Part shown: positions 24,729-31,578 of the stretch, piece by piece
Layout of the letters: each line of letters opens with the position of its first letter
How positions within the stretch are numbered: the stretch's first letter is position 1
NCBI RefSeq assembly: GCF_038957035.1
Contig: NZ_CP152412.1
Coordinates: forward strand, 5,576,501-5,640,500
Origin: Bradyrhizobium sp. B097
GTDB taxonomy: Bacteria > Pseudomonadota > Alphaproteobacteria > Rhizobiales > Xanthobacteraceae
Direction: 5' to 3'
DNA length: 64,000 nucleotides
Notes under the pieces: generated by a model
What the model saw: the letters and a program-made list of their open reading frames with translations, nothing else
Told to the model about the DNA's origin: nothing
The model's database searches: none
Position numbers and translations under genes: made by a program

Positions 24729-25205
24729 TCACATGAAAAGCTGGATATTGCCGAACGGCGCATCGAAATTCACGAGATCGATGCGCTTGAGCCTGATCTT
24801 GAGGTCATCGCCGACCTGAACGAGATCGTGCGACGCCCACCCCGAAAAGCGTTCCAGCGTATCGCCGCGCGTCTCGGTGTAGAGAAAGGACGTCCGCGCC
24901 TTGAACACGCCGGCGGCCGTATCGCACGCCAGGATCTGCGGCGCCTGCAGCAAATGATGGCAGCGGCTCTTCGGCTTCTGACTGAAGGTGCGCTCGCCGG
25001 CCAGTCGCTCGATCCGCACTTTCATCAGCATCAGGTCTTCGTACATCAGCGAGGGCTGGAGTACCGGATCCTGCTGCTGCCATTCCAGCGGCATCCAGTA
25101 GCGGCCCTCCGGGTGGAACAGGTCGAGCCACGCCTGCCATTGCATCGTGTCGAGGAGGTCGGCTTCCCGATAGATGAAATCGGTGATGGTCTTCTCGCTG
25201 ATCAT
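24729..25205 (-). CDS. Ring-hydroxylating dioxygenase beta subunit
   Basis: 158 residues of the SnoaL/NTF2-like small subunit family (FIYREADLLDTMQWQAWLDL, GRYWMPLEW, then SRCHHLLQAPQIL and the closing FNTxSFLYTET-like strand TSFLYTETRGD). It has a structural role in an alpha3beta3 oxygenase. Its start overlaps the alpha-subunit stop by four bases. Confidence 0.9.
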   Translation of the reverse strand: MISEKTITDFIYREADLLDTMQWQAWLDLFHPEGRYWMPLEWQQQDPVLQPSLMYEDLMLMKVRIERLAGERTFSQKPKSRCHHLLQAPQILACDTAAGVFKARTSFLYTETRGDTLERFSGWASHDLVQVGDDLKIRLKRIDLVNFDAPFGNIQLFM

Positions 25206-26542
25206 TCCGCGGCCTCGACGCCCTGGTCCATGCCCATGGTCATGAATTTGGCCCAGGCATGAAACTGGTTCCGCATCTGGCGCTCCGACGTGCCGTTGAC
25301 GACCGCGGTGACATCAGGCGCTTCGTTGCTCTCGTAGAGCCGGCGCAGATTGACCCATTGATTGCCGTTCGACTTCAGCCCCTCCTGGGCCCGCTCATAC
25401 ATTTCGAGATCGTCGTGCCCGACGATCGAGGTCGGTGCGTTGATGAAGCGATTGTACATCAGCGCCCGCTCGTAGAGCTTGTCGGGTGCGCCGACCAAAC
25501 GATAGACCCAGCTCTCCACCAGCGTCCGGTCCACCGCGATCGGGATGAAATTGCGCAGGATCTGCACCGCGCCCTTCACCATGATGTTCGGGAAATAGAC
25601 GGTGTTGTGCCGGACCTCTCCCAGGATCTCGTGGGCCCGCTTCTCGCCATAGGCCGCGACCATCTGGCCGAGATAGCCCTCGACGTCCGAATAGTTCGAA
25701 TGGATGGAATTGGCGACGCCGGTATGGCCGTGGCCGTTGGGCCAGATCCGGATGCCGCTCTGCTCGTAGAACTCGTACGGGCTCATGAACGGCCCATAGA
25801 GCTGCACCGCCATCGGCTTCTCCGTGGAATCGCCCTGTTCGCGTTGCCAGACCTTGATGGCGGTGCCGGCCGAGCTCTCATGCGCCACCATGGGATGGCA
25901 GGTGTCGGTCTGGTTCTCGACCAGCATCTTCCAATTGCAGGTGTGCATGTAGCGGATCGGCGTGGCCTCGACGGCCAGCTTCCCCTCCGGCGAGCGGTCG
26001 ACCATGTTGTCGATGGTCGAGAGGCTTTCACCAAAATAGTCTTCGAAGCCGACGCCGTTTTCGCTCAGGCGCGCGAAAATGAAGTCCCGGTAGACGACGA
26101 CATTCTTGATCCGCGACAACCCGTCGCTCGCCTGCGTGTCGGCAAAGCCGGTGCCCTCGTAGCCCTTCTTCAGCGGGATCGCGAGCAGCGAGCCGTCGGT
26201 CTTGAACGACCAGGCATGATAGGGACAGCGGAAGAACTTTCCGGTATTGCCGCACGGCTCGGAGGCGATCTTGACGCCCTTGTGCGGACAGCGATTGTAG
26301 AACAGGTGGATCGAGCCGTCGGTATGGCGGCTGGCCACCACCGGCTGCCGGCCGATATTGGCGGTGATGAAGTCGCCGGCCTTCGACAACTGGCTGGCAT
26401 GCCCGACATAAATCCAGCTGTTGGGAAACAGATGTTCCATCTCGAGATCGAAGACCTCGGGATCGACATAGACGTCGCGATGCACCTCGGCGTCGCGCAC
26501 AAGCCCGCCGATCGCGCGGGGATCCTTTCCGTATTTCGCCAT
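25202..26542 (-). CDS. Rieske ring-hydroxylating dioxygenase alpha subunit
   Basis: 446 residues. The Rieske 2Fe-2S ligands are CPHKG (about residue 85) and CPYHAW (about residue 106). The mononuclear iron site is ENQTDTCHPMVAH, giving the bridging Asp and two His ligands; the third ligand lies near the C-terminal domain. The protein hydroxylates an aromatic ring with O2. It is transcribed after the reductase and before the beta subunit. Among Rieske oxygenases this organisation (alpha, beta, one flavin/plant-type-ferredoxin reductase) fits anthranilate, benzoate-like or indole-acetate-type oxygenases. The substrate is not decided by sequence alone. Confidence 0.92.
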   Translation of the reverse strand: MAKYGKDPRAIGGLVRDAEVHRDVYVDPEVFDLEMEHLFPNSWIYVGHASQLSKAGDFITANIGRQPVVASRHTDGSIHLFYNRCPHKGVKIASEPCGNTGKFFRCPYHAWSFKTDGSLLAIPLKKGYEGTGFADTQASDGLSRIKNVVVYRDFIFARLSENGVGFEDYFGESLSTIDNMVDRSPEGKLAVEATPIRYMHTCNWKMLVENQTDTCHPMVAHESSAGTAIKVWQREQGDSTEKPMAVQLYGPFMSPYEFYEQSGIRIWPNGHGHTGVANSIHSNYSDVEGYLGQMVAAYGEKRAHEILGEVRHNTVYFPNIMVKGAVQILRNFIPIAVDRTLVESWVYRLVGAPDKLYERALMYNRFINAPTSIVGHDDLEMYERAQEGLKSNGNQWVNLRRLYESNEAPDVTAVVNGTSERQMRNQFHAWAKFMTMGMDQGVEAAE

Positions 26543-26560
26543 GGCGCCTCTTGCCTCCTC

Positions 26561-27511
26561 TCAGAGATCCAACACCAGCCGGTCCGACTTCGCACGCGAC
26601 ACGCAGATCTGCATGACCTTGTTGGACGCCTTCTCGTCGTCGCTGAGAATGACGTCACGATGATCGGGCACGCCTGCGATCACGCCGCACTGGCAGATGC
26701 CGCAATCGCCCCGCCGGCAATCATAGAGCACGTCGAGCCCCGCCGCTTCCAGCGCCCCGATGATGCTCTGATCGGTCGCGACCGTGATGACCTGCCCGGT
26801 CGACTTGAGCTCGACCTCGAACGGCTGGTTCGGGGAGCTGGCCGGCTCGGCCTTGAACAGCTCGAAATGGATACGGTCTGCCGGGATGCCCCTGGCGAGC
26901 GCCGTTGCCTTCACCGCGTCAATCATGCCGGCAGGCCCGCAGACATAGACGTGGGCATCTGCGGGCGCATCGCCGAGCGCTGCCGCGATATCGAGGCGGG
27001 ACACATCGCTATCGTAGTGGACCGCCAGGCCCTCTGAACAGATCGCCTGCAACTGCGGCAGGAACGCCAGCAGCCCGGGCGTTCGTCCGGCATAGTGCAG
27101 GCGAAACCAGGTTCCCTGCGCCTTCAGCACCGCCGCCATGGACAGGATCGGCGTGACGCCGATGCCGCCGGCAAACAGCAACGCCGGCGCGGCGCCCTCG
27201 TGAAGACTGAAATTGTTGACCGGCGCGGTCGCGCTGACGACGTCGCCGACCTGAAGGGCATGCATGAACTGCGAGCCGCCGGTCGACGTCTCCTCGCGCA
27301 GCACCCCCAGCGCAACAGCGCCTTCAGGCAGGTCCGGCAATGCCATCAGGGAGTACGGCCGGTCTTCCCCGCCCGGCAGCAACACGCGAATGTGCGCGCC
27401 CGCTTGCCACGCCGGCACGGCACCGCCCTCCACACCGAACACGACGCTGCGAATGACAGGCGTCTGCGCAACGATCGACTGCACTTTGAGCTTGAGCGGA
27501 TGCGCGTCCAT
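26561..27511 (-). CDS. Phthalate/vanillate-type oxygenase reductase (FNR domain + C-terminal 2Fe-2S)
   Basis: 316 residues. An FMN/NAD-binding ferredoxin reductase part (RPYSLMALPD flavin loop, LLFAGGIGVTPILSMA, YVCGPAGMIDAV) is followed by a plant-type ferredoxin domain with ligands in YDCRRGDCGICQCG and the last Cys in QICVSR. It delivers NAD(P)H electrons to the Rieske oxygenase. It is the first gene of the dioxygenase operon, downstream of a promoter that shares the TTACATGTA site with the iorA-like operon. Confidence 0.92.
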   Translation of the reverse strand: MDAHPLKLKVQSIVAQTPVIRSVVFGVEGGAVPAWQAGAHIRVLLPGGEDRPYSLMALPDLPEGAVALGVLREETSTGGSQFMHALQVGDVVSATAPVNNFSLHEGAAPALLFAGGIGVTPILSMAAVLKAQGTWFRLHYAGRTPGLLAFLPQLQAICSEGLAVHYDSDVSRLDIAAALGDAPADAHVYVCGPAGMIDAVKATALARGIPADRIHFELFKAEPASSPNQPFEVELKSTGQVITVATDQSIIGALEAAGLDVLYDCRRGDCGICQCGVIAGVPDHRDVILSDDEKASNKVMQICVSRAKSDRLVLDL

Positions 27512-27954
27512 TCGGGCATCTCATATTATATGAATTTGCATATTTTTATACATGTAATAATTGCCTGTCAATCGTCGCTGCGGCGGGGACACGGCAACGG
27601 GACAGGCCCGTGCCAGGCAGGTCATCCGCAGCGATCATTGCTCGCGCGATCCATTCGGCGGGCAAGACGCCTCCGGTCCCTGGCCTGAGAAAACCGCAAG
27701 CTGCGCACGACGCGTGCGCGGTCGCGCTCGGGTTAGTCCGGGTAGCAATGTGTCTGGATTAAGCGGGCGGCCGACCCGGTCGACCATCGCGGGCGGTCGT
27801 CATCGATGCATCAGCGTTCAAGCTGTAGTGACGACCGGCGGCGATCGTTTCAGCGGCAAGGACGTACGGCCGCGCACCCCGCTGACAAGTCAACGACAGC
27901 GATCGATAGAGCCTCGTCGCCGCCGCATATAGTCGCCCTTCACAAGGCCCGGTG
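27512..27954. other. Intergenic region, promoter side of the dioxygenase operon
   Basis: About 440 bases. The part next to the reductase start (27512-27571) is AT-rich and holds the promoter described separately. The rest is GC-rich with no gene I can support, up to the stop of the LuxR-type gene. Confidence 0.5.
27530..27571 (-). promoter_or_regulatory. Promoter/operator of the dioxygenase operon with TTACATGTA site
   Basis: On the minus strand TTGACA (27571-27566) is followed by GGCAATTATTACATGTATAA and then AAATATGCAAATTC. The core TACATGTA (27549-27556) is a perfect palindrome and repeats the site in front of the iorA-like gene. The TATGC after it is also shared. About 20 bases downstream CATATTATATG forms another small palindrome. 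Confidence 0.65.
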
Positions 27955-28608
27955 TCAGCTGGATGGAGAGCCGCCTGGCCCTGCATAGGAGACGGCGAGC
28001 GTCGCCAGAATTGTCCTGTTGCTGATCTCGAGCTTGCGGAAGATGTGGTGCAGATGAACCTTGATGGTACCGTCGGCCACCTTCAGACGGCGGCCGATCT
28101 CCTTGTTCGACAGCCCCTCCGACACCAGGTTCATGATCTGCCGCTCGCGCTCCGTCAATATCGCAAGATATTTCTCCGGCATCGCGGTTTGCGCACGGGA
28201 GATCGCTTCCTCGCACGCGGGCGGCGGCAGCATCCTGTGACCGTCCGCGACCTGCCGCAATGTTTGCATGAGAGTCTCAGGCTCTTCGTCGTGGAGAATC
28301 ACGCCGTGAGCTCCGGCCGCCGCCAACGTCGCGAGATCGCGATCCTCGACGGAGGTAGCGAGAAAGACGAGGCGCACAGCAGGCGTCCCGGACTTTCTAA
28401 TGTCGATCATTGCCTGCTCAAGAATGTCAGGCATCGACATGTCCAAAATGGCTATGTCGGGCGCTAGATCCCGTACTGCTTCGAAACAGCTCGCAGTGTC
28501 ACTGCAACGAGCGACCACCTTGAAATCACGTTCTGCTTCGAGCAGGCAATTCAGACCCAATAAAACAACCGGATATCTGCTAGCAATCACCACACGACTG
28601 AAATGCAT
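27955..28608 (-). CDS. LuxR/NarL-type response regulator
   Basis: 217 residues. An N-terminal receiver domain keeps the phosphoacceptor Asp in AILDMSMPD, and a C-terminal LuxR helix-turn-helix reads LTERERQIMNLVSEGLSNKE then DGTIKVHLHHIFRKL. No histidine kinase gene is in the window. It is divergent from a second regulator of the same group, and both stand next to the secretion and exopolysaccharide genes, so they are candidates for controlling those. Confidence 0.9.
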   Translation of the reverse strand: MHFSRVVIASRYPVVLLGLNCLLEAERDFKVVARCSDTASCFEAVRDLAPDIAILDMSMPDILEQAMIDIRKSGTPAVRLVFLATSVEDRDLATLAAAGAHGVILHDEEPETLMQTLRQVADGHRMLPPPACEEAISRAQTAMPEKYLAILTERERQIMNLVSEGLSNKEIGRRLKVADGTIKVHLHHIFRKLEISNRTILATLAVSYAGPGGSPSS

Positions 28609-29119
28609 TTACGACCAATCCCTCAGTCCCTCCAGTTCAGCTCGGCGCCCAATTGACTCATAAGCTACTCTAATATGAAGCTTATTCGTAAGGTTTTGTT
28701 GTCGCGAAAGCCCGTGAATTTACTGCCCTGAGCATGCCAACAGGCATATTTTCAGCAACGCGTGATCGCAACCCAGAGCTGGCTCACCCAAAGCGGGTGT
28801 TCGTCAACGGTGCCCGGGACGCGCGACCATCAAACCACCGGCTTTCCTATGACGGTCGACATCTGAAACGACCGACGACGTCTGAAACAAATGTCTATAA
28901 CCAACGGTATATAGGGATATTGGGGATTAGCATCTAACATTCTTAAATATTTAGAGTGGGCTCAGGACTTTTTCGTCCTCAGTTCGTTGGTTCGATCGGA
29001 TAAATCCGAGGAAGTGTTTTTCATACGTCGTTCTTTTTTAGCTGGGTGGATCATCAACAAAATGAGCCGGATTCAACCGACCCGCCCATTGTTTCATTGT
29101 AGCGTCCGGGAGAGTTTCC
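28609..29119. other. Divergent regulatory region between two LuxR-type genes
   Basis: About 510 bases, markedly AT-richer than the surroundings around 28880-29060, without a supportable gene. It contains a 13-base direct repeat (CGACATCTGAAAC at 28857-28869 and CGACGTCTGAAAC at 28876-28888, 19 bases apart) and an ATGCCAACAGGCAT hairpin near 28735. These are possible regulator sites for the two divergent genes. Confidence 0.5.
28857..28888. promoter_or_regulatory. Direct repeat CGAC(A/G)TCTGAAAC, two copies 19 bases apart
   Basis: The two copies differ in one base. The spacing is close to two helical turns, which suits a dimeric regulator bound side by side. They lie 249 bases from the minus-strand start and 232 from the plus-strand start. 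Confidence 0.4.
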
Positions 29120-30043
29120 ATGAGACGGCGATATCCTTTTGCTATTGTGCTTGTTGGCGAAAATAGTCTTCGTAAGGAAGGTCTTGCCAGAATTCTGAAT
29201 TCAGAGAGCTTTCAAGTCCTGACTTCGATATCCGATGCCGACGATTTGTTTGGCGACGATGCGCCCCAGAAGACCACCGCCAGTCAGGCATTGCTGCTTC
29301 TTATTGTTCACACCGGCGACGATTTTCGCCCGACAATCGAGCAAATCGATTCCTTCAAGCGACGTCACGCGGATGGACGCGTAGCCGTCGTCGCCGATCA
29401 ATATCGTGTGAGCGACCTGGCTGCGGCACTTCGGGCCGGTGCCACCGGCTACTTCATCGACGTGATGAATTGCGACGCGTTCATCAAGTCCATCGAACTC
29501 GTCATGATGGGTGGGATGGTCTTCCCGCCTGCATTCCTGACGTCCACACTCGACGCCGAAGAGCGCGACGCAGACGATACGCCCGCACCCAATGATGACG
29601 ATCCCGTCGCCGCGCAGGCGGAAGACGGGCTCGCTCGGCAACTTTCGCCGCGGGAAATCTCGATTCTGCATTGCCTGATCGAAGGCGATTCCAACAAGTG
29701 CATTGCCCGCAAGATCAACATTGCCGAAGCCACGGTGAAGGTTCACATCAAGGCGATCCTTCGCAAGATCCGGGTTCAGAACAGAACACAGGCAGCGATC
29801 TGGGGCTTGCACCATCGACCTGTGGCCTGGCCGAACGGCAACGGGTCTGCGCATCAGACCACCGAAGCCGAGCGGCCGCTCCCGCCCAAGCGGGAAATTC
29901 CCAAGATCGCGAGAGCGAGCAGGCCGGCGCCACTTGGCGCGATCGACCACACGGCGAACTATTTTGAAGTGCCGCTTACGAACGGCCACGCCCGCAACGG
30001 CATGGGCTCGAAGATCGACGGGGCAATCCGGCTTCGAAAATAG
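29120..30043 (+). CDS. LuxR-type regulator with degenerate receiver domain
   Basis: 307 residues after a GGGAGAG ribosome site. The N-terminal about 130 residues have a receiver-like fold (FAIVLVGENSLRKEGLARIL; later AALRAGATGYFIDVM), but the phosphoacceptor position, normally LLDLxMP, reads LLIVHTGDD, with no Asp at the expected place. The LuxR helix-turn-helix is intact: LSPREISILHCLIEGDSNKC and EATVKVHIKAILRKIRVQN. A C-terminal tail of about 75 residues is disordered and rich in Pro, Arg and Lys. It probably works without phosphorylation. It is next to the type I secretion genes and may control them. Confidence 0.85.
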   Translation: MRRRYPFAIVLVGENSLRKEGLARILNSESFQVLTSISDADDLFGDDAPQKTTASQALLLLIVHTGDDFRPTIEQIDSFKRRHADGRVAVVADQYRVSDLAAALRAGATGYFIDVMNCDAFIKSIELVMMGGMVFPPAFLTSTLDAEERDADDTPAPNDDDPVAAQAEDGLARQLSPREISILHCLIEGDSNKCIARKINIAEATVKVHIKAILRKIRVQNRTQAAIWGLHHRPVAWPNGNGSAHQTTEAERPLPPKREIPKIARASRPAPLGAIDHTANYFEVPLTNGHARNGMGSKIDGAIRLRK

Positions 30044-30052
30044 CTGAAGCCG

Positions 30053-30077
30053 TCCCGCCGGGTCGCCCCCGGCGGGA
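30053..30077 (+). terminator. Hairpin after the pseudo-receiver regulator
   Basis: A perfect 9-bp stem (TCCCGCCGG and CCGGCGGGA) with a 7-base loop, ten bases after the stop codon. There is no T tract, so it may act as a barrier or weak terminator. Confidence 0.5.
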
Positions 30078-30119
30078 TATCGAGCGGACTGCAAACCGAT
30101 GCGATGCGCGATGACCGAT

Positions 30120-30146
30120 GCCGGGCTGCCCGCAAAGGCAGCCGGC
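30120..30146 (-). terminator. Hairpin after the secretion membrane-fusion gene
   Basis: GCCGGGCTGCC pairs with GGCAGCCGGC (one bulged G) around CGCAAA, four bases after the minus-strand stop at 30151. No T run follows on either strand. Confidence 0.45.
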
Positions 30147-30150
30147 TTGT

Positions 30151-31578
30151 CTATCGTTCTCGCAGCGCTTCCTGCTGGTGCGTCGCCAGCGGCGAGAGCA
30201 CGTAACTGATGATCCGGCGCCGACCCGTCTTGATCTCGACCGTCACCGCCATGCCGGGACCGAGCTTGACCAGCTTGTCCTCCACCTGCATCTGCGTACG
30301 GTCGAGAGAAACGCGCGCAGCATACTCCAGCTCCTGTCCTCTGGGCTCACTGCCGCCCTGCACGCCTCCCGGCGTCCGATCATTCGACGCGCCCGGCGCC
30401 CTGTCGCGGGTAATGGCATCCGACGATACGCTGAGAACCTCTCCATCGAGGAGCCCGTAACGGGTAAAATTGAACGTATCGACCTTGATCGCAGCCCTCT
30501 GTCCCGGATGAACAAATCCGATATCGCGATTGGAGAGCATGGCTTCTATCTCGAGGTGGCTGTCGCTCGGCACCACCACCGCCAGCGCTTGAGCGGGCGA
30601 GACCACGCCGCCCACCGTATGCACAGCGAGTTGCTGCACGACGCCGTCGACCGGCGCGGTCAACTGCTGAAACTTCGTCCGCTGCTCCGCCTTCACCACC
30701 TCCTGCGCGGCGCTCTTGGCCTTCTGCTCCGCCTTTGCGAGCGCATCGTAGGTGGTCCGCCGATATTCCGCGTCGGCCCTTTCCCTCGTTTCCTTCAGCA
30801 AGGCCATCGCGGCGTCGGCTTCGCGCAGCCGACTCTGCTGCACGATAAGATCCTGCTGAAGGCCGACCAGGTCCTGGTACTCAGAAAGGTAGGTGACCTT
30901 CGAGCCCAGCGCCTTGTCGAGAAGCGTTTTCCGGATTTCGACCCGCTCCGTGAGCACGGGTATCGTCGCCTGGATCTTCGCGACATTCACCGCAATGGTC
31001 GCCCGTTCCGCCTCCTTCTGGCCCTGCTGGCGCTCAATCTCGGCAAGCTTGGCTTGCTGCTCGGCGCGCTGGCTGATCAGAAACTGACGATGCAGATCGA
31101 TATCGGCGGCACTTGCACCCTGCGGCGCCTGGAATGCCGCGAGCGGATCGCTCGCAAGCGCCGCGCGAAGCCGCGCCACTTCGAGTTCTGCGGCCAGAAG
31201 ATCGCTCCGGTAACGCTCCTGATCCGCTCCGGTCATCGTCGGATCCAACTCGATCAGGACTTCACCGGCCTTGACGCTCTGTCCGTCGCGCACATGGATG
31301 GCGCGCACGACGCCCGTTTCGAACGGCTGGATGAGCTTGGTGCGCCCGCCCGGCACGATCTTGCCGGTCGCGGTTGCGACGATATCGACGTGCCCAAACC
31401 ACGCCCATGCCAGCGCGAGGCAAAAAGCCGCGATAATGCTCGCCCCGATCGCGCGCCCGATCGGTGACGGCGGCGATTCGGTGATTTCGAGGGCCGCCGG
31501 AAGAAACGCGATCTCTTGCTCGCGGCGGCGAACCTCGGCCTTGGGAAACGGAATGATGTTTCGGCTAGCGAGCGTCAT
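30151..31578 (-). CDS. Type I secretion membrane-fusion protein (HlyD family)
   Basis: 475 residues with one N-terminal membrane helix (IGASIIAAFCLALAWAWFG), a lipoyl-like half (KLIQPFETGVVRAIHVRDGQ), a long alpha-helical coiled coil (about residues 130-300) and the HlyD C-terminal block (DGVVQQLAVHTVGGVVSPAQ). It bridges the ABC protein and an outer-membrane TolC-type channel, which is not in the window. The start MTLASRN at 31578 overlaps the ABC gene by 14 bases. A proline/glycine insert (about residues 405-425) distinguishes it from HlyD itself. Confidence 0.92.
   Translation of the reverse strand: MTLASRNIIPFPKAEVRRREQEIAFLPAALEITESPPSPIGRAIGASIIAAFCLALAWAWFGHVDIVATATGKIVPGGRTKLIQPFETGVVRAIHVRDGQSVKAGEVLIELDPTMTGADQERYRSDLLAAELEVARLRAALASDPLAAFQAPQGASAADIDLHRQFLISQRAEQQAKLAEIERQQGQKEAERATIAVNVAKIQATIPVLTERVEIRKTLLDKALGSKVTYLSEYQDLVGLQQDLIVQQSRLREADAAMALLKETRERADAEYRRTTYDALAKAEQKAKSAAQEVVKAEQRTKFQQLTAPVDGVVQQLAVHTVGGVVSPAQALAVVVPSDSHLEIEAMLSNRDIGFVHPGQRAAIKVDTFNFTRYGLLDGEVLSVSSDAITRDRAPGASNDRTPGGVQGGSEPRGQELEYAARVSLDRTQMQVEDKLVKLGPGMAVTVEIKTGRRRIISYVLSPLATHQQEALRER

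Noticed and set aside
25259..27037. 592-codon plus-strand open frame opposite the Rieske alpha and reductase genes
   Set aside because: The minus strand has the Rieske and ferredoxin ligands in two intact coupled genes.
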